49,959 bases of DNA from Leifsonia sp. TF02-11. Lineage in GTDB: Bacteria; Actinomycetota; Actinomycetes; Actinomycetales; Microbacteriaceae. The notes beneath the pieces were generated by a model. That model ran no database searches. It was not told the DNA's origin and saw nothing but the letters and a program-made list of their open reading frames with translations. The position numbers were made by a program, and so were the translations under genes. This document shows, in pieces, positions 1 through 9,156 of this stretch. Within the stretch, counting starts at the first letter, position 1. The number at the start of each line of letters is the position of its first letter. The DNA lies in contig NZ_JAGEKP010000025.1 in NCBI RefSeq assembly GCF_017565305.1, positions 1-49,959 on the forward strand, written 5' to 3'.

Positions 1-199
1 TCGTGCTTCCCCGCTCCAAACGTTCTCAGTCCGCTCGACTCCGCCGAGCGATGAGACCCAGCTCCTCTAGCCTTTTCATGCCCGTGGCTCTCCCTCGGAC
101 AAAAGGTCCAGCGCAGTCCGCACCGGCAACGACTATCAGCCGTACCGTGTGGGCCGAATCACGACGACATCGGTGGGCCAACTCAACTTGACAAAGCCA
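1..199 (+). mobile_element. IS21-family element, distal end
   Basis: Positions 174-199 form an imperfect 26-bp inverted repeat (19 of 26 matches) with 49805-49830 at the other window edge. Both repeats have the TG...CA outer bases usual for IS21. The inner part shows no convincing reading frame on either strand, so it is probably the non-coding tail after istB; the istB gene itself is outside the window. The element abuts the 6-bp duplication GCGCGG at 200-205. Family assignment rests on the repeat type, the duplication length and the istA-like start at the other end. Confidence 0.8.
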
Positions 200-205
200 G
201 CGCGG
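200..205. repeat. Target-site duplication, copy 1 (GCGCGG)
   Basis: GCGCGG here is repeated at 49799-49804, directly outside the two ends of the IS21-family element. Six bases lies within the 4-8 bp duplications known for IS21 elements. On the minus strand it encodes Pro-Arg of the Walker A loop. Confidence 0.85.
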
Positions 206-706
206 CCCCCAGATGTCAATGTGCATGTCCTCCCAGGAGCCGTAGAGCGGCTGCCCTGACGCGACAGTGCGCCCGATGGGAACACCGGGCGCGTCGGGCA
301 CGCCGAGGCGCTGAGCCTTCTCCAGAGCGCTCTTGCGGCTGAGGTCCGCGACGTCGCGGCCGCGGCCCAGGTACGCGGCCGATCGGTCGACGCGGGTCCG
401 CCCCTTCCGGTAGCGGGCGATCGCCACAATGATCAGCACGGCGAGGACGAGCACGATCGCCGCGACCACGGCGATGATCCACGTGCCCGACGCCGGCCAC
501 GGCACCTTGCCCATGAGGACCTCGAACGTCAGCGTGAAGGGGTCACTACTGAGAGTGATCCCCGTGTGGTCGAGCTGGTGGCCGAGCCGAACCGCGAGGT
601 TCACCCCGACCACACCGACCATGACGATCACGATGCCGGCGGCGAGCAGAATCGACTCCGCCGACAGGCCGCCCGGGTCGCGGCGGCGGTTGTTCGGCGT
701 GCTCAC
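200..706 (-). pseudogene. VirD4/TraG-type coupling protein, N-terminal part, cut by IS21 element
   Basis: These are the first 169 codons of a type IV coupling protein, the membrane ATPase that passes relaxase-bound DNA to the secretion channel. Two membrane segments are visible at about residues 19-39 and 76-97. The part ends in DIWGPR, the first half of the Walker A loop. The other 432 codons are at 48509-49804. Removing the element and one copy of the 6-bp duplication leaves one open frame of 598 residues with a complete GPRTGKT loop. The GTG start at 706 follows GGAGGAGG and overlaps the upstream stop as GTGA. If translated as it stands, the frame runs into the element and stops at 24-26. 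Confidence 0.9.
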
Positions 707-2277
707 GACACCGCCTCCTCCGGCTCGACGGCGTGCAGGCGCCGGCCGACACGGGATTGCGCGTGCCACCGCTTGTTCGTGTCGTTGGTCGAGCGCTCCG
801 TCTCGGTCAGCTTGACCGTGATCGGGATGCCGGGGCGGCCACCCACCTTGATCAAGAACTTGCCGCGGCCGGGAGGCTCCGTTTCCTTGCCGGTCGTGGC
901 GTCCCACGACGGCGGCGCAGACCAGCCGGTGAGGAGACTCTGCTCCGCCAGCGAGAACGGCACGGCGGTGGTCAGCAGCGGCATCTCCGAGTGCGGAAGG
1001 CCGCCGACCACGACCATGCCGGCACGCTCGACGAACCCGCGCGCCTTCATCCGGTCCTCCTCCGTGGGGAGAGCGTCGAGGTCGCGCATCGTGTGGGTGA
1101 TCATCGCCTGCCCGACACCGAACTGGCGGTTCAGACGGGTGAGCGAGTCGACCCGATCCACCATGCCGCTACCGGAGCGGAGCGCCTGCCACAGCTCGTC
1201 CATGATCACGAAGTAGTGGCGCTGCGGCTCTAGGCCGGCCTCAGCTAGAGCGTTCGCCACGTTCACCGTGGCGAACCCGTTCGACCAGCAGGCAAGCAGG
1301 GTCGCGGCGCGCAGGTCGACGTCGGTCTCTTTTAGCCCGGAAATGTCGTAGACCACCGGACGGTCACGGCGCATCGGATTCGTGGTCGGCCGAGAGAACG
1401 TCTCCCCGAGGCGGCCGCCGCGGGCGAGGCTGATCAGCGATGCTTCCAGCCCGCGGGTCGTGCGCTGGTACTCGGCAAAGTCGCCACGGTCGACGGCGAC
1501 CTCGCGCAGCTCGGCCGGGCCTTCCTGGACAATCGCTAGCAGGTCGGCGAGCACCGGCACCTGGTCGACGAAGCGACGATCCAGGATGCGGAGCGCCTGG
1601 TCGACGATCGACTCCTCGACGTCGGACGGCGGCTGCTTGCGCAGGATCGTCAGCAGGGCAGAGACGATCGTGAGGCGTCGGCCGTGGGCATCCGCCTCAA
1701 CCTCCTCCGCCTCCTTCTCATACCCGGCCTCACGCAGCCGCAGCGCGGCTTCTGTCGACTCGCCAGGGTCTAGAACGTTCAGGTGCCCGCGGCCGCGGCC
1801 CAGGCGGATCACCTGTCCGCCGAGGGCCTCGATCAGGTCAACATAGTCCGGCTTCAAGTCTCCGAGGATGAACGGGATGGAGCCGAAGCCGGCCAAGCCG
1901 GCGGCCATCCGTCGAACCGTCGTCGACTTCCCCAGGCCCGGCAAGCCGAGCACGAACACGCTCGGGTTGCTGATCAGCTTCGCGCGCTGGAACCACGAAA
2001 TCGGGTCCGCGCAGACCGTCGCACCCGTGTAGAGGTGCCGCCCCAGCGGCACGCCCACGAGCGGTGCGCCCGTACCCACCGAGAACGGCCACAGCCCGCA
2101 CACCTGAACGGTGGTGCCGCGGTACTCGACGGGTGCCTGCACGTATCCGGCAGTACCGCGGCCGCGACCGATCCAGCCGCGCCCACTGGGGCGCAGCGGG
2201 CGCGGCTCGGTCGTCGTCTGCGCCTTCTGAGCGGGGCTCTTGGTGCTCTTGCGCTTCTTGTTCGTCGCCATCGTCAT
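703..2277 (-). CDS. VirB4/TraC-like conjugation ATPase
   Basis: Predicted cytoplasmic ATPase that powers the type IV secretion channel during conjugation. About 524 residues. A Walker A loop GLPGLGKST lies near residue 112 and a Walker B strand HYFVIMDELW near residue 350, followed by a conserved stretch ending QAMITHTMRDL. It lacks the long N-terminal domain of classical VirB4; the upstream SCO6880-type protein appears to supply it, the usual actinobacterial arrangement. The ATG at 2277 shares one base with the upstream stop (TGATG) after a GGGAG site; GTG 2280 and ATG 2271 are in-frame alternatives. The downstream overlap with the coupling protein indicates translational coupling. Confidence 0.9.
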   Translation of the reverse strand: MTMATNKKRKSTKSPAQKAQTTTEPRPLRPSGRGWIGRGRGTAGYVQAPVEYRGTTVQVCGLWPFSVGTGAPLVGVPLGRHLYTGATVCADPISWFQRAKLISNPSVFVLGLPGLGKSTTVRRMAAGLAGFGSIPFILGDLKPDYVDLIEALGGQVIRLGRGRGHLNVLDPGESTEAALRLREAGYEKEAEEVEADAHGRRLTIVSALLTILRKQPPSDVEESIVDQALRILDRRFVDQVPVLADLLAIVQEGPAELREVAVDRGDFAEYQRTTRGLEASLISLARGGRLGETFSRPTTNPMRRDRPVVYDISGLKETDVDLRAATLLACWSNGFATVNVANALAEAGLEPQRHYFVIMDELWQALRSGSGMVDRVDSLTRLNRQFGVGQAMITHTMRDLDALPTEEDRMKARGFVERAGMVVVGGLPHSEMPLLTTAVPFSLAEQSLLTGWSAPPSWDATTGKETEPPGRGKFLIKVGGRPGIPITVKLTETERSTNDTNKRWHAQSRVGRRLHAVEPEEAVS

Positions 2278-3788
2278 CACACCCGCTCCCGGAGCGTGGA
2301 GGGAACCTGAACGTGCTTGGTCGGGATCAGCCCCAACGGCAGCGCCATCGCGAAAGCCGAGTCCTGCGACCCGTACACACGGCGCACGCGCAGGCGCGCG
2401 CCGGCCGACAGGTTGTCGATCGCGGCGGCCGCCTCCGGCTCCCTGGCCGGGTCGAGCACCGTCGCGGTGACCAAGATGGCGAAGTTCACCAGTCCGGCGC
2501 CGGATGCCTCCTCCTGCGCGGTCGCGGCCGCGGCGCGCACCGCGAGGGTGTCACGCGCCTGCGGCTTTCGCGTCGCGCTGGCACGGAACTGCGCGGCCGT
2601 CAGGTCGGACTCCACGAGTCCGGCCGCACGGGCCGGATCGATCGGCTTGTAGAGGATCGTCACCCGCTTGCGAGCGATATCCCGATGCGGGGCCAGCAGC
2701 CGGGCGAGAACACCCGACTGCACCGTTCCCCGCGGAGCCTGAGTCATCGCCCAGGTGACCGACGTCGCAGAATCGTGGCGGTAGTCCGACCACGACGCCT
2801 GATGCGCGGTCGGCCCGACGTCCGGCCACGACAGCTCGGGCGTCTCACCTTGGGCGTGCGCTTCGTCGATGAGCTGTGCGGCCGCCGGGTCGTAGGCGAT
2901 CCGGATCGTCTCGCACAACTCCTGCGCCGCGAGGGGGCGAGCGGCACCCGCCCCGGTGGCCTGCAAGTTGCCGGTCAGGCCAGGCAGGCGTGCCGCGAGC
3001 TCGCGCGCCATCTCGTCCGGCTTGCGAGGCTGTGCACCCTTCCGCGGGATCGCGTTGAAGGTCAGGGTCACGAACGCCTTCACCGTCGACGAGCCGGCGG
3101 GGTAGGTGTCGATGACTTCCCGCAGCATCGCCTGGGCGAACTCGGGAGCGTCCGGGTCGAGATTCAGCTCGACCTCGCGGCGCAGGCGGGTGCCGGACTC
3201 CGGGGCCGTCTCGATTACGACCGAAGCGCCCTCGATACCCGGCTCGTCGGCCAGGTGGGACAGCCAGTGACCCCAGTCGGCAACCCAGGTGTCGACCTGC
3301 AACGGATCGACCAGCGACGCGCCGTCAGGCTCGGTCCCGATCACCACGGCGTAGGTCTTGCTGACGGGCGTGTAGACGAGCGCGAACGGACGCCCGTAGG
3401 AGTCCGTGTGCTCGCTGAGCCGCGTCGCTGCCGCAACGCCGGGAAGCTGGTAGGTGCCCCACTCGGTGCGGCCCAGAGGGCCGGACCGGTAGAGGTGCGT
3501 CCCGCGCGAACGGGCGGAGGCCCATCCGATCCGGTTGGAGGCGCGGGAGAGGACGCTGCGCCCATCGGCGTTCTTGAGCACCAGGAGGAGCAGCAGACCG
3601 CCCGCGATCGCCGCGGTGATCAGCGCTGCCAGGATGCCGGCAGACATGAGCGCGATCAGGATCGCGAACAGGGCCACGAACAGCAGGCCCGTACCCACCG
3701 TGCCCAGACCCAGCAGGCCCGGCGACGTCGGACGCCGCCAGTTGCCGTAGGTCCGAGGGCCTTCCTGAGTTGAATCAACGGCCACCAC
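2277..3788 (-). CDS. SCO6880-family conjugation membrane protein
   Basis: 503-residue protein of the family typified by Streptomyces SCO6880, regularly found between the VirB6-like and VirB4-like genes of actinobacterial type IV systems. Two adjacent membrane segments (about residues 30-75) precede a large soluble part that resembles the N-terminal region of VirB4 and has no Walker motif. It probably anchors the ATPase to the channel. The GTG start at 3788 (or 3785) follows GGAGGGAGG and overlaps the end of the upstream gene by 14 bases. The open frame continues 157 codons upstream, but that extension is Arg/Ala/Pro-rich and antisense-like, so it is rejected. Confidence 0.85.
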   Translation of the reverse strand: MVAVDSTQEGPRTYGNWRRPTSPGLLGLGTVGTGLLFVALFAILIALMSAGILAALITAAIAGGLLLLLVLKNADGRSVLSRASNRIGWASARSRGTHLYRSGPLGRTEWGTYQLPGVAAATRLSEHTDSYGRPFALVYTPVSKTYAVVIGTEPDGASLVDPLQVDTWVADWGHWLSHLADEPGIEGASVVIETAPESGTRLRREVELNLDPDAPEFAQAMLREVIDTYPAGSSTVKAFVTLTFNAIPRKGAQPRKPDEMARELAARLPGLTGNLQATGAGAARPLAAQELCETIRIAYDPAAAQLIDEAHAQGETPELSWPDVGPTAHQASWSDYRHDSATSVTWAMTQAPRGTVQSGVLARLLAPHRDIARKRVTILYKPIDPARAAGLVESDLTAAQFRASATRKPQARDTLAVRAAAATAQEEASGAGLVNFAILVTATVLDPAREPEAAAAIDNLSAGARLRVRRVYGSQDSAFAMALPLGLIPTKHVQVPSTLRERV

Positions 3789-5409
3789 TGGGGCCTCCCT
3801 CCGTAGATTGTTCGCCAACGCTCTGAACGGCCTGTGCGGCCTTCTTCGCGCCGTCAGCGACCACGCCGGCCGCTGCCCCCACGCCCATTCCGATCGGCCC
3901 GGCAGCCGCACCCGCGGCCGCACCACCCGCCGCGCCACCCGCAGCAGCACCGCCTCCAGCGGCCGCGCCACCGGCCGCAGCTCCGCCACCGGCCGCAGCT
4001 CCACCACCGGAGCCCGTGGCCGCACCAGTCGACTTCGCTGCACCCGTGGACGCACCACCGCCGCCGCCGGGCTGAGACGTAGGCGCACCGCCGCCGCCGC
4101 GGCTGCCCGAGGGCGATCCGGTCGAGCCGGTCGAACTCGTGCTCCCAGTGCCCCCATCGGAGCCGCTGCTACCGCTACCCGTCCCGAGACGTCCCAGCGC
4201 CGCAGCTCCGGTCGGAAGCGCGGCCATAGCGGCCACGCCCATCGCGCCACCCGCGCCACCAGCCATCGAGCCGACCAGCGGAGTGACGAACCTCATCAGT
4301 GCCGGCATCGCGAACAGCGCGATCACCATCAGCATGAGGCCCGTGAGCACGGCCAGCAGGCCCGTCCCGTCGTCCTTGAACACGTTCGTGCCGACGAGCT
4401 GGAACGCGGCCGCGTACACCAATGCCGCCGCCGGCTTGTAGAGGATGAACGCCAGCAGCCAGCCGACGTTCTTGCGGAACCACGCCTTGCCGGTTTCGAG
4501 ATTCGTGAACGACGCCGACAGCGGCAGGATGCCCGTCAGGATAACGAGCATGCCCCCGCGGGCGACCATGAGCACGATCTGAAACGCCGTCGCGAGGATC
4601 GCGATCAGCCCCAAGATGATGATCAGCAGCGAGCCCAGGCCGCCCGCGGCCGGGTTCGTCGTCAGCGCCAGCAGGTTCAGCACGTTCGTGCCGAAGCACG
4701 TGGACCCGGTCGCGGCCACATCGCAGTCCAGCGACTTGTTGATGATCCACACCGAGAACGAGTCGGACGCCGCGACGAGGAGGCCGACGACGGTCACGCC
4801 GGCACCCGCGACGATGATCAGCGTCACGAGGCTTTTCAGCGTCTCCCGTCCCGGTTCGGCGCGCTGTTCCCACGCCATCCGGGCACCGCCGATGATCACC
4901 GACAGCACGGCCAGCGCGCCCATGTACCACCAGAGCCCCGCCTGCAGAAACGCGACCGCGCCTCCGGCGCCGCTTGGCCCCGAGGCGATGATCGTCGAGA
5001 CGAGCGAACTCGCCCCGCTGATCAGGACCACCGCGCCCAAGATGATGCCGGCGCGGCCGACCGCCGCAATCCCCTGCCCCGATCGCAAGCGAGAAGCCAC
5101 GATCATCCCGAGGATGATCATGGCGATACCGCAGATGGCCAAGGACACCCACGTCACATAGCTGAGCACCGTCGTGATGCCCTCCGAATTCGGAGCCGAC
5201 GACCCCGCGGCGATCGACGAGCTGCCACCCGATCCCGTCAGGTTCGGAGTGCCGATGTTCACCCACACCGTTCCCAGCGAGGCCACCGCCTTACCGAAAG
5301 CCTCCTGGACCGCCTTCGCCATGTTGTCGATCGCATTACCGACCGCGCTGTTCACCCAGTCCTGCACGACGCAGCCGGTGCCGAGGAATCCGCAGTCTTG
5401 TCCAGCCAT
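3775..5409 (-). CDS. VirB6/TrbL-like channel protein
   Basis: 544-residue polytopic membrane protein, presumably the inner-membrane channel component of the conjugation machine. A short N-terminal region with several cysteines is followed by about eight hydrophobic segments between residues 80 and 380. A long Gly/Ala/Ser-rich tail (about 390-520) then leads into a short alanine-rich amphipathic end. The low-complexity tail is typical of actinobacterial TrbL-like proteins. The start at 5409 lies three bases after the upstream stop, inside the single conjugation operon. VirB6/TrbL is inferred from topology and position, not from a catalytic motif. Confidence 0.85.
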   Translation of the reverse strand: MAGQDCGFLGTGCVVQDWVNSAVGNAIDNMAKAVQEAFGKAVASLGTVWVNIGTPNLTGSGGSSSIAAGSSAPNSEGITTVLSYVTWVSLAICGIAMIILGMIVASRLRSGQGIAAVGRAGIILGAVVLISGASSLVSTIIASGPSGAGGAVAFLQAGLWWYMGALAVLSVIIGGARMAWEQRAEPGRETLKSLVTLIIVAGAGVTVVGLLVAASDSFSVWIINKSLDCDVAATGSTCFGTNVLNLLALTTNPAAGGLGSLLIIILGLIAILATAFQIVLMVARGGMLVILTGILPLSASFTNLETGKAWFRKNVGWLLAFILYKPAAALVYAAAFQLVGTNVFKDDGTGLLAVLTGLMLMVIALFAMPALMRFVTPLVGSMAGGAGGAMGVAAMAALPTGAAALGRLGTGSGSSGSDGGTGSTSSTGSTGSPSGSRGGGGAPTSQPGGGGGASTGAAKSTGAATGSGGGAAAGGGAAAGGAAAGGGAAAGGAAGGAAAGAAAGPIGMGVGAAAGVVADGAKKAAQAVQSVGEQSTEGGPSGGR

Positions 5410-5412
5410 TGG

Positions 5413-6159
5413 TCATCCCACCGCCCAGGCCGTGTACCCGGCAAGATTCGGAAGCTGATCAACCTGCGCCGGGTTCTGCGCGGACGAGTCGAGCTTCCAG
5501 TCGCCGCCAGACCAAATGAGCTTCGCGACGAACGACCCAGTGACGATCTGGCCGGAAGTCGTGGCCTGGAAGGCGACGTCGACCTGCGCGTGCTCGCCGT
5601 CGTACGACAGCACGCGGAATCCCGCGATCGACGCTCGAATGCCGGATGGGTTCGCTGCATTGAGCCCGGAGCTGAGCAGGCTGTCCCTGTTCTGGCCGGG
5701 GGCCAGTACGTACGGGAGCCACGTGCTTCGGAGCGACTGATCGAACGACATAATCGCGAAGTTTGCTGAGGCAAACAACGCTCCTTCGGGGGTGTGCTGG
5801 AAGCAGTATCGGTATCCGGACGCGGCCGTGGCACCGGGGCCGGCGGTCTGCGACGTCGGGTAGGCGAGCACATCTTGGTACTTCCATGACGTCTCGGGAG
5901 CCGCGCTGACGGTACCGGAAAGCTGGACCCCACGGAGGCCGCAAACGCTCGAGTCGCCCGACACGGGGCCGGGCGACGAGATGACGCTGGGAGACGTGCT
6001 CGTACTGGACGTGGGAGCCGCGTTAGGGCTCCCCTTGCCCACGTTGACGGCCACGAGGATGATCCCGCACACGACGATCAGCGCGACGACGATTGCGGCG
6101 GCGATGAAGCCCGGACGTGTGAACGGGCTCTGGCTCTCGTTCTGGTTCTCGTCGCTCAC
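5413..6159 (-). CDS. Membrane-anchored conjugation operon protein
   Basis: 248 residues with one membrane segment (about 15-37), a Ser/Thr/Pro-rich linker (about 40-70) and an outer domain with two cysteines (near CGLRG and YRYCFQ) that could form a disulfide. No family is recognised with certainty. The topology (short inside, single anchor, outer domain) is that of VirB8-type assembly proteins, which would fit its place between the pilin-like and VirB6-like genes. This is inference only. The GTG at 6159 is chosen because the sequence before it is not protein-like and GGAGGG lies 10 bases upstream. Confidence 0.75.
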   Translation of the reverse strand: MSDENQNESQSPFTRPGFIAAAIVVALIVVCGIILVAVNVGKGSPNAAPTSSTSTSPSVISSPGPVSGDSSVCGLRGVQLSGTVSAAPETSWKYQDVLAYPTSQTAGPGATAASGYRYCFQHTPEGALFASANFAIMSFDQSLRSTWLPYVLAPGQNRDSLLSSGLNAANPSGIRASIAGFRVLSYDGEHAQVDVAFQATTSGQIVTGSFVAKLIWSGGDWKLDSSAQNPAQVDQLPNLAGYTAWAVG

Positions 6160-6166
6160 GACTACC

Positions 6167-6475
6167 TCACCCTCCTGCGATGGTGCCGATCCACGCGGCA
6201 CCCGCACCGATCACGATCGCGCCGGCCATCGGCCAGAGAATCTTCGGGAGGGCGTCGTGGCCCTCGCCGCGGCGGAAGCTGACCGCGATCAGGATGCCGC
6301 CAACGATGATCGAGCCGCCGACCACCGCGTACCCGATCCACTTCAACCACGCCATGATCGTGGTGATGCCGCCCGTGCCGGGCGGCTGCTGCGGGTTCGG
6401 GTTCGGAATGTCGACCGCCGGGACATGCGCCAGGAAGTCGTTCGCCGCGGTCAGGATGGTGTGCAGCGTGCTCAT
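6167..6475 (-). CDS. Small VirB2/TrbC-like membrane protein
   Basis: 102 residues with two hydrophobic segments (about 42-62 and 80-100) separated by a short charged loop (FRRGEGHDALPK), after a Pro/Asn-rich N-terminal part. Two closely spaced membrane helices in a protein of this size at the head of a type IV operon suggest a pilin-like or channel-lining VirB2/TrbC role. There is no strong sequence signature, so the name is topological. The ATG overlaps the upstream stop by four bases (ATGA). Confidence 0.8.
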   Translation of the reverse strand: MSTLHTILTAANDFLAHVPAVDIPNPNPQQPPGTGGITTIMAWLKWIGYAVVGGSIIVGGILIAVSFRRGEGHDALPKILWPMAGAIVIGAGAAWIGTIAGG

Positions 6476-7104
6476 CGCTGTTCCTTTCGGTAGGTGGTGC
6501 CCGTTGCACCGGGTGTGACCAGCGCGCTCAGCTCATCGACGAGTCGATGAACCTCCCGCGGAGCATCCGCAAGAGCCGGCGGCTCCCCCAGACGCCACGA
6601 TTCGACCCACGGCACGTTCCACGTGCGCGGGACACCGCCGCCGACCACCTGGGCCAGGTCGCGCAGCGGGCGCGGCAGCCGGCCGGGGGCATCAGCGACG
6701 AGAACGAGGCCGAGCAGTTCCACGTGCGGAACGAGGCCGGCCGCCCATTGCGTTGCGGCCGCCTGGGCGGCACGCAGCCCATAAGCGTGGGAGCGGGCGA
6801 CGAGAACGACACGCGCCGGCATCCCCGCTGGGGGACGCGGCCAACCGTGATCGGCAGCAAGCCAGTCAGGCACGAGCGCGGCCAAGCTCGACTCACCAGA
6901 ACCACCGTGCGCTCCGAGCCACCACAGGGGCGCTGTCTGCGGGCGATCGTACGTCGGCAGCTGGTCGACGCGATCCGGGGCCGGAACCCCACGCTGAGGC
7001 CCGACCGGGCCTGTGGGCGGCGCAACAGACGGTGCGCTGGTCGTTGGAGATGCCGGCTCAGGGTCAGTGGGTCGGGATATCCATGGATTAATGCCGTCGC
7101 TCAC
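6472..7104 (-). CDS. DUF6668-like protein, first gene of the conjugation operon
   Basis: 210 residues. A Pro-rich start (about 1-50) is followed by LWWLGAHGGSGESSLAALVPDW, which looks like a degenerate P-loop (GGSGESS, lacking the Lys), then alternating strands and helices of a P-loop fold. This pattern fits proteins annotated DUF6668 in actinobacterial conjugative plasmids (from memory, unverified). Loss of the P-loop lysine argues against ATP hydrolysis and for a structural or regulatory role. The GTG at 7104 follows a purine-rich GGGGGG tract. The operon promoter should lie in the divergent region upstream. Confidence 0.75.
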   Translation of the reverse strand: MSDGINPWISRPTDPEPASPTTSAPSVAPPTGPVGPQRGVPAPDRVDQLPTYDRPQTAPLWWLGAHGGSGESSLAALVPDWLAADHGWPRPPAGMPARVVLVARSHAYGLRAAQAAATQWAAGLVPHVELLGLVLVADAPGRLPRPLRDLAQVVGGGVPRTWNVPWVESWRLGEPPALADAPREVHRLVDELSALVTPGATGTTYRKEQR

Positions 7105-7245
7105 CGTTCCCCCCTCGATAATTGTGTTCGACGTCGCTAACGCGACAAGAATACTCGATCGTTCTACTGGGAGCAACAGCATGCTACAGGGATACACACG
7201 CATAAACAGCGTGCAACAGAGCCACTTTTCGTTTACACTGTCTGC
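7105..7245. promoter_or_regulatory. Divergent promoter region between the two transfer operons
   Basis: This 141-bp AT-richer gap must serve both the minus-strand conjugation operon and the plus-strand operon. GCAACAG occurs at 7173 and 7213, and the palindrome AGCATGCT at 7178-7185. On the plus strand TACACT (7234-7239) is a possible -10 box only seven bases before the ATG at 7246, which has no ribosome site, so that mRNA may be leaderless. Operator function of the repeats is inference. Confidence 0.5.
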
Positions 7246-7521
7246 ATGCGCTTGCGGCTTCCGGTGTTCCCCGTGACGTCAGGGCTTGATGCGCTGTTCA
7301 AGGGGCGCAAGGAGACACTGACCGTCCCAGAGGTTGCAGAGATGCTGGGCCTCACGAAGCCCGGCGTCTACAAGTGGCTCAAAGACGGAGTGATCCCCGG
7401 CTACAAGCTCGGAGCTACATGGTTCATCCTGCGGGATGAACTAAAGGAAGCTCTAGAGCAGGGGGCGAACTCACGGCGGACACAGCCGCCAGCGCGGGGT
7501 GAGGAGCACGAGGAGGGGTAA
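7246..7521 (+). CDS. Excisionase-type helix-turn-helix regulator
   Basis: 91 residues. Residues about 24-68 (ETLTVPEVAEMLGLTKPGVY...) are a MerR/excisionase-type helix-turn-helix of the HTH_17 kind; the tail is charged and Arg/Glu-rich. Sited between two divergent transfer operons, it is a good candidate for their regulator. No ribosome site precedes the ATG and a -10-like TACACT ends seven bases before it, so translation may be leaderless. The stop overlaps the start of the lipoprotein gene by one base (TAATG). Confidence 0.8.
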   Translation: MRLRLPVFPVTSGLDALFKGRKETLTVPEVAEMLGLTKPGVYKWLKDGVIPGYKLGATWFILRDELKEALEQGANSRRTQPPARGEEHEEG

Positions 7522-8075
7522 TGGGGGGAAAGCGCACGCTCGGTCTAGCCGGCGTCGTCTTGGTCACGGTTGCGCTGGCCGGATGCGCCGGTAACAGCGA
7601 ACAGCGACCGACCGAGAGCCCTTCCCCCACACCCTCCGGTGTCTCCATCCCGGACCTGAACACGTTCACACCGGCTCCCCCCGGCACCCAGCTCGACGAC
7701 GAGTCCGGCGGCGGAACCGTCAACCCGAACCCGGCACCCGCCTGGGACGCCACGCAGCGCAGTAGCGCCGTTGCCGCGGCCGAGAAGGCGCTCACGGCGT
7801 TCGCGCGCCCGGACCTCAGTTCCACTGAGTGGTGGGCGGCCCTGTCGCCGCTCCTGACGCCGCAGGCGCAGCAGGACTACCAGTCCGTCGACCCCGCCAA
7901 CATCCCGGCGCACAAGCTCACCGGCAACGGGACCATCGTCGACGACAGCAGCACCTACGCCGTCTCGGTGGACGTTCCCACCGACGCCGGCACCTACACG
8001 ATCATCCTCACGCGACGCGACGGCGCGTCGCCCTGGCTCGCCAGCCGATTCACCCCTCCGGCAGGGACACACTGA
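7521..8075 (+). CDS. Transfer-operon lipoprotein
   Basis: 184 residues. The signal sequence ends in a lipobox (ALAGC), so the mature protein is probably lipid-anchored on the outer face of the membrane. A Pro/Ser/Thr linker is followed by a domain of about 110 residues that could be NTF2-like (helices, then strands around TYAVSVDVPTDAGTYTIILT). Neighbouring genes suggest it assists the hydrolase or channel. No named family is recognised. Confidence 0.75.
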   Translation: MGGKRTLGLAGVVLVTVALAGCAGNSEQRPTESPSPTPSGVSIPDLNTFTPAPPGTQLDDESGGGTVNPNPAPAWDATQRSSAVAAAEKALTAFARPDLSSTEWWAALSPLLTPQAQQDYQSVDPANIPAHKLTGNGTIVDDSSTYAVSVDVPTDAGTYTIILTRRDGASPWLASRFTPPAGTH

Positions 8076-8077
8076 CG

Positions 8078-9136
8078 ATGGATCGCAAGTCTGGGGGGCT
8101 CGTAGCGATCATCACCGTGCCCGTGCTGATCCTCGCCACGGTGTTCGGGATGCTGCTACTCACGTCGTCGGCGTCCGCGAGCTGCAACCCCACCGGGAAC
8201 AGTGCTGCCGCGGTCACCATCGACCCCAAGACGGTGCCCGCCACCACGATCAGCGGCTACGGGCACGACCAGCTCGTGAACGCCGCGTACGTGATCCAGG
8301 CCGGCAAGGATCTCAACCTCAGCTCCCGCGACCAGACCATCGGCGTCATGACGGCGATGGGCGAATCCGGTCTGCGTGTGCTCAACTACGGCGACGCTGT
8401 AGGGCCGGACAGCCGCGGCCTGTTCCAGCAGCGCGCGAACGGGGCATGGGGGTCGCTCAGCGACCGCATGGACCCCTACATCAGCGCAACGAACTTCTTC
8501 AAGAAGCTGGCCACGATCACCGACCGCGACTCCCTCGCGCCCACGATCGCCGCGCACAAGGTCCAGGTCAACGCGGACCCGTACTACTACGCCAAGTACT
8601 GGGACGCCGCCGTGGCCGTCGTCGAAGGGCTCACCGGAGCCAAGCTCGGCCTGAGCACCGGCACCGGCAACCAGGTCTGCTCCGGGGTCGGCACCGGCAC
8701 CGGTACCGTCAGCGCTCAGGGCTGGGCGCTTCCGGCCGCCGGCCCCATCAGCGATCCCTTCGGGATGCGCGTGAACCCGATCAGCGGCGTGTACAAGCTC
8801 CACGCCGGCGTCGATATCGCCGGTGGCTGTGACTCCCCCATCTACGCCGCCCAGACCGGCACCGTCATCGCCACCGGCTTCGGCGTCGGCTACGGCTCCA
8901 ACGGCACGATCGTGATCGACCACGGCGGCGGCGTGCAGACGGTCTACCTGCACATGTACGCCTCCGGCATCCTCGTCCAGGACGGCCAGAAGGTCACCGC
9001 AGGGCAGCAGATCGCCCGTATCGGCTCCTCTGGTGACTCCACCGGCTGTCACCTCCACTTTCAAGTGATGATCAACGGCTCCCCCACCGATCCCGTGGCC
9101 TTCATGAAGACCGTGGGAATCACCATCGGCGGATGA
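8078..9136 (+). CDS. Two-domain peptidoglycan hydrolase (lysozyme-like plus M23)
   Basis: 352 residues, probably opening the cell wall locally for the conjugation channel. An N-terminal membrane anchor or signal (about 8-35) is followed by a lysozyme/transglycosylase-like domain with the probable catalytic Glu in GESGL and the conserved GLFQQR. The C-terminal half is a peptidase M23 domain with the zinc motifs HAGVD and HLHF, so it is probably an endopeptidase. Having both activities in one conjugation protein is known from Gram-positive transfer systems. The ATG lies two bases after the preceding stop. Confidence 0.9.
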   Translation: MDRKSGGLVAIITVPVLILATVFGMLLLTSSASASCNPTGNSAAAVTIDPKTVPATTISGYGHDQLVNAAYVIQAGKDLNLSSRDQTIGVMTAMGESGLRVLNYGDAVGPDSRGLFQQRANGAWGSLSDRMDPYISATNFFKKLATITDRDSLAPTIAAHKVQVNADPYYYAKYWDAAVAVVEGLTGAKLGLSTGTGNQVCSGVGTGTGTVSAQGWALPAAGPISDPFGMRVNPISGVYKLHAGVDIAGGCDSPIYAAQTGTVIATGFGVGYGSNGTIVIDHGGGVQTVYLHMYASGILVQDGQKVTAGQQIARIGSSGDSTGCHLHFQVMINGSPTDPVAFMKTVGITIGG

Positions 9137-9156
9137 GCGGAAGGAGAAACACCCAC

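Noticed and set aside
1-190. A plus-strand frame and the minus-strand tail (26-199) as the end of IstB or of the coupling protein
   Set aside because: Neither resembles IstB. The minus-strand extension lies beyond the target duplication, inside the element, and has no coupling-protein features.
2064-3773. A 569-codon open frame on the plus strand opposite the SCO6880-type gene, and a 653-codon frame at 3808-5769
   Set aside because: They arise from GC-rich codon bias on the opposite strand, are Arg/Gly-rich, contain no domain, and overlap fully with well-supported minus-strand genes.
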